From the NCBI RefSeq assembly GCF_026262505.1, contig NC_067206.1:20357319-20421318 (forward strand): a stretch of 64,000 nucleotides of DNA, read 5' to 3'. Below are positions 1 to 10,069 of the stretch, piece after piece. The stretch's first letter is position 1. Each line of letters begins with the position of its first letter. The stretch is from Trichomonas vaginalis G3. Lineage: Eukaryota > Parabasalia > Trichomonadida > Trichomonadidae. The notes beneath the pieces were generated by a model. That model did not search any database. It had not been told where the DNA came from and was given only the letters and a program-made list of their open reading frames with translations. The translations under genes and the position numbers were made by a program.

Positions 1-1618
1 ATGATTCAACTATCTTCATGAAACGCGTAAAAAATAGAGACGGAACGAAAGAACAAAGGCTTATGAATGCGGATGACTTAAATAGGGAACTTGTTGAAAA
101 CGGTCTCGGAATATATGAAATGCCAGCAGATGAGGTACAAGAAACTCCACAGGAAGAAGTTCAGATACAACCAGACATGGAAGAAATAGTTCAGCAACAA
201 CAGCTAGAAGAGCCTGAAGGAAACGAACAAGTCCCTCCTTTGGAAACTAACTTCACAGAACTAGATGAAGATTTGGAACAGCCGAAAAATCTTGACCCTC
301 AACAAGAGTATGAGGTGAATATGGAATCTTTCCAAGAGTCTAAAAAAAATTCGGCTGACATAGTAGAAGAATATCGAAAAATGTTTGCCGACATACAAAA
401 GACTCCAACACCAGATGAAAATATTCAGCATAGAATGGAAGTACTGAAAGAAAATGTACGCAAATACAATAACCCTTTTTACTTACGACCATATAACGTT
501 CAATCTTTTGCTGAACTCGGTGAAAATAAAAGGTTAAATTTCAACAAAACATATAAAAATGAAACATTGTTTAAAGTTCATTCAGAACCTAACCAAGATG
601 GAAACAAACCTACTTTTGTTTCTGCAGACGATGGAACTACAATGAGATGGGGTCATAAAGCTAACCCGGATAGGTGGTTCATAAACTTACAACCTCAATT
701 CCAAGAAGTTGTAGACGCAATGGAAGTCAATGGTGAACCAGATATAGCTGGTATTTTCAGCGCGGCTTTAATGCCATTGAAAGATATGAAAGATGCAGAT
801 ATTTTGGACCAGTATGAAATGAACATGGCTGATGGAAATATAACACCTGACGTTCTAAAACATTTATCTCAAAGAACTACACAGAACCATAGAGATGGTA
901 TATTTGGTGAAGAGTTTAGAAAGAAAGTTAGGGAGAGAGAAGGAAGAGAACCTATTGTACATGACCTTGCAAACGAAAGTTTGCAAAATGTCATAAAAAC
1001 TTACTTTGCAGACAATGAACCGAGAAGGGATGAATATTTAAGAAAACTCAAATGGACAGTACCAAATGAAATGTTAGTATTGAAAAACATGTTCCTTGAC
1101 AAAATAAAACCAACTACAGAAATAAATGACGCAAGACTGAAACATTGGGTAAAAGCTTTCCCATTCACAAAAGATATTGTTGGTAACATGGAAAGAAAAC
1201 CAGAATGGCTACAAAAACATATATTTGGAAACGAGCTTATTCCATATGGACAAGCTCTGTTTGAAGAGCTTGAACCGGAAACTCAGGAAAGAGTCATGCA
1301 AACAATACGCGAAGACTCAAATACAAACTATGACAAACTCTTTCTAGGATATAGGTTACCTGAGATGGGCGACCAGAGCCAAAGGCAAAAAGGACATGGG
1401 AAATTTACAACATACTAGGTGAACATGAGGCAAAGATGCAACAACTTGAAGCAGAGGGCAAGTTACCAAAGAAGAAGAGAAGAGTAGAACAAAGTGAAAG
1501 TAGTGAAGAAGTAACTTCATCTAGTGAAAGTAGTGGCAATGAAGGAAAAAGAAGAGTTAAAAACTCAGCCAGGAAGAAAGTAAAGCTTGGTCCACGTGGG
1601 TTCTATTATGACACATAA
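1..1618 (+). pseudogene. Coiled-coil virion-type protein, element A copy (partial at window edge)
   Basis: This is a large, charged, glutamine/glutamate-rich protein of unknown fold, homologous to the gene at 56249-57993 of element B. It begins outside the window. The central part is a long helical region with conserved tryptophans (for example WGHKANPDRWFINLQPQF). The tail is lysine- and serine-rich and contains PKKKRRV, which resembles a classical nuclear localisation signal, at about 1466-1486. It lies directly upstream of the major capsid gene in the same direction, which suggests a minor virion or core protein. The copy looks broken. I do not recognise a named family. Confidence 0.55.
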
Positions 1619-1649
1619 ATCCAACTATTCTATATTTTACCCATATGAA

Positions 1650-3255
1650 ATGTACGCCGCTCAGAATATAACGCCAACAGTTTTGGATGCTATGAATGGA
1701 AATGTTTCCGAATGGTATAACGAATGCGACAATGCCATTAGAAGGTCAGAAATAGTTCCTGGAACTTACGAATATACAACTGCTGTTTCTTATGGAAATG
1801 TAGGTGAGTTTGGAGAAGGTTCTTCAACAACAGTAGATATTGCTTGCGACAGGTTTCATATTATTTCTATTGACAACTCATTCTTATACGTGGAACAAGA
1901 CATTGAAATAAAACCTTCTGCCAAGTTGTCTGACAAGAAAGGTTGCAATGGAATTTTCTATGTCGGATACCAATATGCTCCAGAAGTTTTCATGGGATAT
2001 AAGATATATTCTAACTCTGACTTAGTTCAAACAGTAACATGGGCAAACTATGAATGGTTCGCTTTGAGAAACTCAGTACAACCACAAGCTAGAGAAATAC
2101 AGACCAGTATGCCACCATTGAGAAAATAAGAAGACTTGACCCTAACGTTCCAGGAGTTTATGTTAACCTTTCTGGTTCAGATGGAACTGCTGCCACTAAA
2201 GTAAAACTGAAACTTAGAGTTCCTTTGTCATCTTTCCTCATCTTCAGGTTTTTAAGATACTTGCCAAACTGGGCAGGAAAAATTTCTATCGAACTTACTC
2301 CAAGCAAAAATAACTTAGTCATTGCACCAACACAAGACCCATTCACTATTACAGACGTAGAGGGACCAAATAAAACGTCATTCGCCGAATTTTGCAAAGA
2401 CAAAGTTGACTTAGACTTTGGTTTCTCAAACCTCAACACTGAAGTAAACTATTATTTCAATGCTGCTGGAACTGCTTGGGACCCAGTTAAGTTCACATGC
2501 GAAAAATTTGAATGCAAGAGAATAGAAAGCAGACTTGCAGTCTATATGTTGGACCCAGATATTTCAAATGCTTTAAGCTGCCAAATATATTGCAGTTCCA
2601 CTTATGTTCCTATACACCAAATATCTGTCAAAGACTTTGCAGGTGAAGTTGGAAACCAAAGTGCTGACCCAGGTGCAAGACAGATATTGCTTTAACAACT
2701 GCAATGAAACATGCAGATACTATGTTTGTTCTTTTCAGACGAACTATAAATGACTATTCTTGTTTCTACAACCCCGGTATTAAATATCATATAAACATAG
2801 ATGGCAAATATTATCCAAGAGAAGAATATTCTACAGTTGAGGATATGAGGTCATACAACTTGACATTAGATGCTATGAACTTTAACAACAACTTCACAAC
2901 AACCATAAACCCTGAAATGCAAAGTTCTATTATGCCATATGTGAAAGTATGGACTCATACAGGAGGTCAAAAAAACTCAATATACAAATGGAGACCGTTC
3001 AAACTTTTGGCTTGGCATTCCATTTGCTGACTCAGAAGCTTTATGGGTGGTATTTCAACTGTTGGTACAGTTCAAATACAATATACTGGTGACAGAGACG
3101 GTCCAGATGAACTGAGAGCAAAGAAGTTTACAAAACCAATAGCACTTTTCACGGAAGATGCTCTTTTGAAGATTCGTTCGATGAAACCTGCTGGAGCTCC
3201 TCAGATTGGCATAACGACAGCTTCCATCGAGCAGATTTTGGCAGCAGGTCAGTAA
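1650..3255 (+). pseudogene. Major capsid protein (double jelly-roll), element A
   Basis: This is a Polinton-type major capsid protein of about 530 codons, a usual length for this family. The start is taken at the ATG after a TTTTAC-N-ATATGAA leader, which is conserved in element B. The segment with PLSSFLIFRFLRYLPNWAG followed by KISIELTPSKNN aligns by eye with the matching part of the intact capsid of element C (IDLRRFLILNNIRFLPAFAG). That segment is the likely start of the second jelly roll. In the virion this protein would build the icosahedral shell. The gene is broken. The function call rests on homology to C, gene order and length. Confidence 0.75.
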
Positions 3256-3568
3256 GTTGTTCTTGAACTGACTTCTCTCCGTCAAATATTGACAGTACGC
3301 CAGTTTTGACATAAAATTGTATTATAAACTTACCTTTAGAAATATCTGTAAGTTTTGAAGTTATATTTTTGTCTGCTTCAAGAACTTTCACCATTTCAGT
3401 TATACCAACTTTCTTTGCTTTATGAAAATATTTTGGTTCAGCAAAGACTGCTATTCTATAACATTTTCCATTGTTTGTGTAAAGAACTATTCTGTCAATG
3501 TATTTGTATTGTTTGTGTGTGTAAACTTTGTTCTGCTTCAATTCGAAGAGATACTCGAATACGTCCAT
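3149..3568 (-). CDS. Small conserved protein antisense to the capsid 3' end
   Basis: This is a 139-residue basic protein starting MDVFEYLFELKQNKVYTHKQ. It has no recognised family. It runs convergently into the major capsid gene and overlaps its last roughly 107 bases on the opposite strand. The same overlap is present in element B (54258-54676), so it is an old arrangement. The C-terminal part lying over the capsid gene is of low complexity (SKEHLP at the end). It faces the 187-residue gene at 3587 across an 18-base gap, so the two share a divergent promoter. Function is unknown. Confidence 0.6.
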   Translation of the reverse strand: MDVFEYLFELKQNKVYTHKQYKYIDRIVLYTNNGKCYRIAVFAEPKYFHKAKKVGITEMVKVLEADKNITSKLTDISKGKFIIQFYVKTGVLSIFDGEKSVQEQLTDLLPKSARWKLSLCQSEELQQVSSNESSKEHLP

Positions 3569-3586
3569 ATTTTTATTCGAAGTAAA

Positions 3587-4150
3587 ATGTCATTTCCGAA
3601 AAATAGAAGCGTAAGTGTTTCAAAAGGTTTAATGGCGGTGGCAGATGTGAAGTTAAATTCACCACTCAAACAAACAGTCAAAGTGTTATTGTCAATGTCA
3701 AAGAAAGAGATGTTGAGTGGGGAAACCATACGAAGACGAAGATGGTATAACAATAGTTCCTGTAAAAGAACACCAACATACCCTGAAGTTAGCAGAGACT
3801 TAAGTTCTGTTGCAGATATTCGAAACGACTACCAACAACTTAAAGACAAACTTCAAACTCAGGAGAAGATTTGTCAAGCTTTAGGTATAATGTTAAACTT
3901 GGTCGAACACAACCCTGTAAAAGTGAACTCATATGTCATCGCACCTCATGAAGTTTTGAAAGAACTATTGAAACTTTTGACAGAGGCAGACGATATAAAC
4001 ATCAAAGAAATAGAACCCGACGTTAGTTGCTGTGGTGTTTCATATAATGTCATTGACAAGATATACGTTATGAAAGGAGGTGAAACGTTGAACTTAAAAT
4101 ATAGTTTCCCAGACGTCATAAAAATATTTGACGACCACACATTTCATTAA
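3587..4150 (+). pseudogene. Unknown virion-cluster protein (MSFPKNRSVSVS family), element A
   Basis: The start is taken at the ATG of MSFPKNRSVS because the leader (ATTCGAAGTAAAATG) and the N-terminus match the copy in element B (53658-54239). The second half contains a probable coiled coil (NDYQQLKDKLQTQEKICQAL) and a conserved tail with a CCG segment. There is no recognised domain. The copy looks partly decayed relative to B. It sits between the capsid gene and the penton-like gene, so a minor structural role is possible, but that is inference only. Confidence 0.5.
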
Positions 4151-4169
4151 AATTTATTTGCTAAGTAAA

Positions 4170-4406
4170 AATGTCAAACTTCTTGAAAGATGTTTGAAGA
4201 AAAATAATATAGACTTTATTTCATGTAAAGGACTTTACACACTTTTGAACGATATGAAAGACCTGTTTTATTTGTTCGTGTAGACAAAGGAAAGTTCTAT
4301 GTCTTTACAAAATATTTGAACTTCTTAGACAGAGAACTTCAAGAAACGCCATGTGAAAGTTTAGATGAAGTTCTTCTCACTTTCAGAAAACTTTTAATAT
4401 ATGTAA
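4170..4406 (+). pseudogene. Remnant of an extra small gene present only in element A
   Basis: About 235 bases lie between the preceding stop and the penton-like start. In element B the two genes are joined directly here (TTTGCTAAGTAAATGGCAGA). The piece begins with an ATG reading MSNFLKDV and codes, in pieces, for a sequence with the same flavour (VDKGKFYVFTKYLNFLDREL) as the 139-residue protein at 3149-3568. It is probably a diverged paralogue that was gained in A or lost in B. It is decayed and of unknown function. Confidence 0.4.
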
Positions 4407-4851
4407 ATGGCAGAAGACATAGTGGTTTATACTATTACGACTAAAAACCTGAGTCATATAATTCTATATAACAACAAACTTACAAAGTCCTCAAGGAGAT
4501 ATTGTAAACTAACCTTAAACACAATGACGACTAAAGCCTGTTTTGCTCTTTTGACACCAGAAGACTTTATTGTTGTGAATGGTAAAAAATACTCCTTTGA
4601 AGATACTTACTCAGATATACCACCAACAGGTTTTGTTGACTTATTTAATACTTTAAGGACGAGTGTAACATGTGCTGCAACTAGAGCAGGTTTCATTATG
4701 TTTGGATGTCCGACTGAGTTTACTATAAACAATATGAGCTATAATACAAAACTTATATCTGGTTTTTACTACCAACAGTTTCCTATAACAGGAAAAGGTG
4801 TCATACAAGGAATGTCTATTCCATTGACTTTAAGTACACCTATTTTATATA

Positions 4852-6154
4852 TAGGGTGTCCAAAGGTGCGTTTAGCACAGCGCTCTATATGAGACTATTA
4901 AAGGAGATATATGCTGATTATAAATATATAATAAAAAATATGAATATATGTATATGATGAGTATGTTGTATTTTGGCGCCATGCCGGGATATAAAATGAA
5001 TTTTGAGACAAGAGGCGGTTTCGCGGGAAATTTTGGCGGGATTTTTTTCATTTTTTTAATGAATCATAAAGAAAACATCCTCGCTCTTGCAAAAAAATGC
5101 AAAGACTGTAAAAAATCTACGAGACATTGGTAAAATGCTTAGGTATGGATGCTCCTAGCTATTCCACTGTAACGTATCATGTTAGGATGTATCACTTCAT
5201 GAACAAAAAGGCGCCCATCATAAAAATTGACAAAAAATCGCCGGATCAAAGAAAAATCAAAGCAATTCTTCAAGCGCTAGATGAAGACCCAAGAGCATCA
5301 CTCAGAAGGATAGAGGAGATGACAAAGATACCACGTACAACAGTCAGTTATTATCTGCACAATTATTTGAACTACAAACTAGCGTATACACGTTGGGTTC
5401 CGCACAACCTTAATTCAGTTCAAAAAAAATCTAGAGTCCAATCTTCGAAAGAGCTCCTCTCTATATTGGGTGCGTATCAATCCAAGAAGTTTCGCTTTTT
5501 AGTAACAGGGGACGAGTCTTGGTTTCAATATGCAACAGAAGCCAAAATCATGTGGATCCCGAAGGATGAAAATCCGCAAACATTCCCGAAGAAAAAAATT
5601 GACACACCAATGATGATGTTGTCGGTTTTTTGGGGCGTGAATGGCATCATCGCAATTGATATTCTTCAAAAACCTAATACGATGAATGCTCAGTATCTAA
5701 TTGACAATGTTCTTACTCAAATTATCAATTCTGATGAGTTTGAGAAATCCAAACAACAAAAACAAAAGTTTGCAATTCATTTTGATAATTCAAGAGTTCA
5801 CAAAAGTCATAAGGTAATGAATTACTTGGTGGAAAACAATGTCAAAGTTGTTCCAAACCCAATTTATTCACCTGATATTGCACCCTCTGACTTTTATTTA
5901 TTCGGCACGCTAAAAAAGAGAGCTGAAGGACGCGAATTCACGAGTCCAGATGATCTTGAAAATTTTGTAAGAGAGCAATTTGAGCAATTTTCTCATGATG
6001 ATTTAAAGCGTGTCTTTCAAGCCTGGATCGATCGCTGCGAACGCGTGATTGAATCCAATGGTGATTATATTTAAATAAACTTTATATATATGTATCTTGT
6101 TTATTTCTATTCGCAGTATTCAGGTTTGTGCTAAACACACCTTTGGACACCCTA
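4852..6154 (+). mobile_element. Tvmar1-type mariner transposon
   Basis: This is a 1303-bp Tc1/mariner element with terminal inverted repeats beginning TAGGGTGTCCAAAGGTG and a TA target duplication (4850-4851 and 6155-6156). The empty site is preserved in element B near 53205, where TTTTATATATTGTTTC runs uninterrupted. The length and the DD34D transposase match the mariner family Tvmar1 known from T. vaginalis. It landed in the penton-like gene of element A after A and B separated. Confidence 0.92.
5059..6074 (+). pseudogene. Mariner transposase (DD34D), one frame change near its N-terminus
   Basis: This transposase cuts and pastes its own element through an RNase H-fold DDD active site. The main open frame covers 5127-6074 (315 residues from a TTG). 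An N-terminal helix-turn-helix region (DPRASLRRIEEMTKIPRTTV) precedes the mariner linker RWVPH. The catalytic aspartates are in TGDESWF (about residue 129 of this frame), HFDNSRVH (about 220) and YSPDIAPSDFYLF (about 255), with exactly 34 residues between the last two. The natural start is probably the ATG at 5059 (MNHKENILALAKKCKDCKK). Its frame ends at 5133, so one frameshift close to 5125 separates it from the rest and the copy is probably inactive. Confidence 0.9.
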
Positions 6155-6500
6155 TATTGTTTCAAACTTAGGTTCAAAGTGTTATTCGAATGTCGACAGA
6201 AACTACTATGACCAAAAGATACTTATGCGTATAAACAACACTTTCTCTGCTGGTTTGCCTATTGTTCATTCGAATGCAGAGTTTTCAGCTTTAGTAAACT
6301 CAAACACTTTAGCAAACATAAACTTAACCTTAGTTGACGCAAACTTTGTTCCTGTAAAACTTTTATGTCCTATGTATTTGTCAATGACGGCAGAAAGTTT
6401 CGAATTGGAAGATGCAACTGGTGAAAGTATTGTACTACAAGAACAACTTCAACAACAAATAGCTCAAGAACAACAAATGCAACAAATAGCTCAAGAATAA

Positions 6501-6529
6501 AAAAAAATATTTTTTTTATTTTTATAAAA
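6501..6529 (+). promoter_or_regulatory. Class 1 (replication-gene) leader before D5 helicase
   Basis: AAAAAATATTTTTTTTATTT followed by TTATAAAA lies immediately before the helicase ATG. Nearly the same sequence precedes the D5-tail paralogue, the 139-residue gene, polymerase, HNH, KilA-N and CxxC genes in A and B. It is not the host TCA-type initiator. It is probably the core promoter of an early or replication class; this is inference. Confidence 0.5.
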
Positions 6530-7764
6530 ATGTACAGAATAGATGTTTCAGATTTTTATGACTTCCAAACATTCAGAAATATGTGTCCATTTCGAGACTA
6601 TAACAAAGCAGTCGAGAATTTGAAACGTTTAGTCATTTATGTCGACTCTGCCCCAGAATGTTATGTTATGAAAGAATGGGATGTTGTCTTTAACAAACCA
6701 AGAGCAACAATAGTTTCAGAACAAGAATGTAGACAGAAACTTAAGAAAATAAAAGTCGTACAAGTTGGCATGAAGATGTTAGATGCTTGGGATATCTTAT
6801 TGTCAAAGTTAGAAGATTTTTCAGTTCGAGGTATAAAGTTTTATACACCTTCTCCAAACTTCTATTCTATCTTCACTGGATATAAATACGAACAAGTAGA
6901 ATGGAAAGAAAATATTATAGAAGCTTGGTTAGACCATGTCAAAGAAATTATATGCAATGGAAACGAAAGAGTCTATGAGTATATCTTATGTTGGTTTGCA
7001 AACATCTTACAACATCCAAGTGCTAAAAATGAAACTGCTCTCATTATAATTGGAAACAAGGAACTGGTAAGAACACATTCTTTACAGATATTTTGTGCAA
7101 ACTGTTAGAAGGCTATTCGAACCCGAATATGACAAACTTAGAAAACATCTGTGGCAAGTTTAACTCTTCAATAGAGAATATGAAACTTATAGTTTGCAAT
7201 GAACTTCAAAGTATAGATACAACAAAAGTTTTGAACTCAGATGCTTTGAAGAGTCTTATAACAGACAAAGTTGGAGTTGTTGAAAGAAAGTATAAAGACC
7301 AAAGAGTTTGTGAAAATGTTGCAAATTTCATTATGGTTTCAAACAATGCTGTTCCGATGAAGTTAGAAAGTTCTGACAGAAGATATGTAGTTGTCAGAAC
7401 GTCAGAAGCTCATATGCAAGATACAGAATATTTTGACGACTTAGCAGAAACTTTGACATCTGACTTTTACAACCACTTGTTCTCATATTTTATGACATTA
7501 GATATTTCTAAGTTCAATCCAAGACAAATTCCACATACCGAAGAGAGACAAACATTGTTAGAAGCAAACAAGAGTGTATATGAACTGTTCATAGATGAAA
7601 CTGACTTTGAGTGTTTAGATGAAAGGTCATTGTACGATTCGTATAAACAATATTGTCAAGAATATGGTTATATGACAGCGTCTAAACGAACATTCTTGGC
7701 AAATGTCAAAAGTCTTTTAGACGTACAGAATGGTGTATATACAAAGAAAAATTTTTCTGAGTAA
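6530..7764 (+). pseudogene. D5-type primase-helicase (SF3 helicase), element A
   Basis: This protein would unwind and prime element DNA during replication. The region has the layout of Polinton/virophage D5-like SF3 helicases. An N-terminal segment leads to the ATPase core with the family pattern NGNERVYEYILCWFANILQH, then LIVCNELQS (Walker B-like) and ENVANFIMVSNNAVPMKLE (motif C region, asparagine pair), then DRRYVVV. A C-terminal winged-helix-like domain (LYDSYKQYCQEYGYMTASKR) follows. The copy looks broken. The homologue in B is at 51596-52832. Family assignment is fairly secure from the motif order. Confidence 0.8.
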
Positions 7765-7800
7765 ATTTTAAAAAAATATTTTTTTTATCCGATAGAAAAG

Positions 7801-8121
7801 ATGACAGAAAAATTAACTTTTTACATAGCGCCACACCCTTCTTGCCCACATCTTTTTAAGCCACAATATATAGACATAGAACTAAATAGAGAAAACGAAA
7901 TTCTACAAACAGAAGAAACATATAGAGACCTAGATAACGAAAATGGATATGCGCTATTCTGGTTAGATTGTCCTTATGAAATGTATGAAAAAAAGGCTTT
8001 ATATGAAGAATATAGAAAATATTGTCATGAAAACGATATAAGACCAAGCTCTAGAGAAAAATTCTATGCTGGTATAAAACATCTTTTCGAAGTTCAGAAT
8101 GGCAAATATATAAAGAAATAA
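7801..8121 (+). CDS. Stand-alone D5 C-terminal domain paralogue
   Basis: This is a 106-residue protein whose second half (KKALYEEYRKYCHENDIRPS, then GIKHLFEVQNGKYIKK) mirrors the C-terminus of the preceding helicase (RSLYDSYKQYCQEYGYMTAS, SLLDVQNGVYTKK). The 50 or so bases around the helicase stop and the following leader are repeated after this gene (7752-7804 and about 8125-8175). The gene therefore arrived by duplication together with its promoter. Element B lacks it. It may compete with or recruit the helicase through the DNA-binding tail domain; function is inferred only. Confidence 0.65.
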   Translation: MTEKLTFYIAPHPSCPHLFKPQYIDIELNRENEILQTEETYRDLDNENGYALFWLDCPYEMYEKKALYEEYRKYCHENDIRPSSREKFYAGIKHLFEVQNGKYIKK

Positions 8122-8171
8122 TTTTTCTGAGTAAATTTTAAAAAAAAATATTTTTTTATCCGATAGAAAAG
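8122..8171 (+). promoter_or_regulatory. Duplicated class 1 leader
   Basis: A stretch with TTTTTCTGAGTAAATTTT, an A/T palindrome AAATATTTTTTT and TATCCGATAGAAAAGATGAC repeats the segment at 7752-7804 almost exactly. It supplies the 139-residue gene with the same leader as its neighbour and marks the edge of the duplication. Confidence 0.6.
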
Positions 8172-8591
8172 ATGACAAAATTCATCTCAGTAAACAAGTA
8201 CATGTCAGGACTTAAAGAAGAACTAGACCCATTCACATATTTGAATGTTTACTTCTACCATTTTGAAAAGTCTTCATTCAGCAAAGTTTGGAACATCGAA
8301 CCAGTTAAGTTTGCTATTGTGACTAAAAATGGTGCGAAATTTGAAGACTTAGACATAGAAGGTTTGTTAACAGTCAAAGAAAGTTTTGACAGAAGGTTCT
8401 CAAACCTTAAAGAAGGCAAAGCATACAAACTTGTTATACCTTATGAACCAAAGAAAGCAGACGACTATGAATATTATGAGTCTAAAGTTGTAGAAGTTCA
8501 AGGTAAATTGGGTAAAAAGATTTTAGAGTCTAAGCCAGTGTTTACTCCTAAAGAGGAAGAGAACATTGACATTGACCCAGAAATGTTCTAA
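8172..8591 (+). CDS. Conserved 139-residue replication-cluster protein
   Basis: This open gene has an acidic C-terminus (EEENIDIDPEMF) and a compact, beta-rich looking body (VKFAIVTKNGAKFEDLDIEG, YKLVIPYEP). It has no recognised family. An acidic tail after a small beta domain is common in single-strand DNA-binding proteins, and the position between helicase and ATPase would suit that, but this is a guess. It shares the class 1 leader with the helicase. The homologue in B (51143-51560) is broken. Confidence 0.6.
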   Translation: MTKFISVNKYMSGLKEELDPFTYLNVYFYHFEKSSFSKVWNIEPVKFAIVTKNGAKFEDLDIEGLLTVKESFDRRFSNLKEGKAYKLVIPYEPKKADDYEYYESKVVEVQGKLGKKILESKPVFTPKEEENIDIDPEMF

Positions 8592-8607
8592 AAATAAAAT
8601 TTTATTT

Positions 8608-9060
8608 TTACATGTCAAATTTCTTTTTCTCTGGAACTGGTTCAGGTTCTTTCTTCTCTTCTTCTACTTTCTTTTCTTTCTTTTCTTTCTTCTTCTTTTC
8701 TGGTGGAGTTATGTCAAACTTCTCAGAACCATATTTTTGTAAAAGTTCTTTGTCCTTTAATAGCTCATCTATTCTGTTTTCTATTTCATCTTCAAGAACA
8801 GCGCATGTGTCTTCTTTGCATTCTAAGAACTTTTGTTGGACTTCATCTTTCCAATCGGCGTCATCTCTGTCAACAAGTCTGTCATTGACAAATTTTAAGA
8901 CTGCTCTACTTAATGTTTTATGGTTCTTGTCATATTCCCAGAAACAGAACTTTAGAACAAATTCACCTTTCTTGTTTACACTATGTAAGATTTTATGGTC
9001 GACAGATGTTTTGCTGTCGAAAAGCTTGTCTCGAATATAGATGGCGAAATCGCTAGACAT
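8608..9060 (-). CDS. 150-residue protein with Lys/Glu-rich tail
   Basis: This open gene is transcribed towards the 139-residue gene and away from the ATPase. Residues 1-100 look globular (MSSDFAIYIRDKLFDSKTSV at the start). The last 45 residues are a low-complexity Lys/Glu/Pro tail (KKEKKEKKVEEEKK). Only 36 bases separate its start from the ATPase start, so the pair shares a divergent promoter (AT-rich, AAATTTTAATTTTT). The homologue in B (50678-51127) is broken. Function is unknown. Confidence 0.6.
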   Translation of the reverse strand: MSSDFAIYIRDKLFDSKTSVDHKILHSVNKKGEFVLKFCFWEYDKNHKTLSRAVLKFVNDRLVDRDDADWKDEVQQKFLECKEDTCAVLEDEIENRIDELLKDKELLQKYGSEKFDITPPEKKKKEKKEKKVEEEKKEPEPVPEKKKFDM

Positions 9061-9096
9061 TTTCTAAAAGATAAAAATTTTAATTTTTCTAAAAAT

Positions 9097-9972
9097 ATGT
9101 TAGAAAAAAAGTTTGCTGACATTGACAAAAAATTTGAGAATGTTTTGAAGAAGAACAAGAGGAAGTTAGAAAATGCTCAGATAAAACCCATACATGACAA
9201 GTTCTTATTTGCTCAGAATGGTATAACAGGTCTAATTGCACCACCTGGGTCGGGTAAGACTTTCACTTATCTTAAAATGGCTGCACAACAACAAGAACTA
9301 GATGAGAAGAACCCATTCTATGAGTTAGTTGTTATTTGTAGTACTTCTGGTCAATTTGACCAAACCGTCAATTCGTTCAAAGATATTATAAAGAAGTCTA
9401 AGTTAGTATGTATAAAGGATACTGAGTTGTTAGATTGGATAAAGAAGTACCAAAGAAGAGTTTTGAAGTATAATGCTATAAATGAGTATATAAATTCTAA
9501 GTTTAAAGACCCAAATGAGGAAATGCAGAGAATATTAGAGAAGAAACACTTCAGAAACAAACAGAAAGAGATAGAATACATTTCGAAGAAATTGCAATCT
9601 TACGATTGGAAGACTTACCCTCACAGATGTCTTCTTATCTTAGATGATTTCGCCTCTCATCCTTTGTTAAAGAATAGAGAACAAGACATGTGTCGAATTC
9701 TTAAGAAGCTCAGACACTTTAACATCTCAGTTGTCATTTGTGTACAGACAGCAAAGAGTTTAAGTAAGGATGTAAAGAGAATACTTACTGACATTGTACT
9801 TTTCCCCGGATTGTCCGAAGACGATTTCATGGAACTTATGAAAGAGTCCATGGCAGGTAAGTTTGACAGACATGAACTATGGGAGAAGTACAAAGTCATA
9901 CAAGACCCTCATACTTCTTTCAGAATTCATATCTACGCAAACAAAGTTCAAATTGTAAAAAGTCAAGCGTAA
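9097..9972 (+). CDS. FtsK/HerA-type DNA-packaging ATPase, element A
   Basis: This is an A32-like packaging ATPase that would pump the element's DNA into the capsid. The frame is open and codes for 291 residues from the ATG of MLEKKFADID; a longer frame upstream would overlap the divergent neighbour. Walker A is GLIAPPGSGKT at about residues 45-55. Walker B is CLLILDDF at about 178-185, followed by the sensor-like segment NISVVICVQTAKSL. Length and motif spacing are typical of Polinton ATPases. The homologue in B is at 49764-50639. Confidence 0.88.
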   Translation: MLEKKFADIDKKFENVLKKNKRKLENAQIKPIHDKFLFAQNGITGLIAPPGSGKTFTYLKMAAQQQELDEKNPFYELVVICSTSGQFDQTVNSFKDIIKKSKLVCIKDTELLDWIKKYQRRVLKYNAINEYINSKFKDPNEEMQRILEKKHFRNKQKEIEYISKKLQSYDWKTYPHRCLLILDDFASHPLLKNREQDMCRILKKLRHFNISVVICVQTAKSLSKDVKRILTDIVLFPGLSEDDFMELMKESMAGKFDRHELWEKYKVIQDPHTSFRIHIYANKVQIVKSQA

Positions 9973-10069
9973 AAAATGTAAGTGTTTAGTCTTAGTCTGT
10001 TGTGGTGCTGGGGCTGTCGGTTCTTCTGGCTTTGGAATGGACTCGGTTGGTGGTACGTCGGACATTCGT

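Larger units (their letters stand above)
4407..6500 (+). pseudogene. Penton-like/minor capsid gene split by the Tvmar1 insertion
   Basis: This is the element A copy of the gene at 52861-53653 in element B, about 260 codons when uninterrupted. The coding sequence is separated by a 1303-bp Tvmar1 element. The protein is rich in beta-strand-like segments (GFIMFGCPTEFTINNMSYNT, KGVIQGMSIPLTLSTPILYI) and ends in a glutamine-rich tail with QQIAQEQQMQ repeats. Its size, beta content and place next to the capsid gene resemble the single jelly-roll penton protein of Polintons. This identification is inference; no diagnostic motif was seen. Confidence 0.5.

Noticed and set aside
8612-9040. 142-codon frame on the plus strand rich in Phe and Ser
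   Set aside because: Antisense shadow of the Lys/Glu tail of the 150-residue gene.
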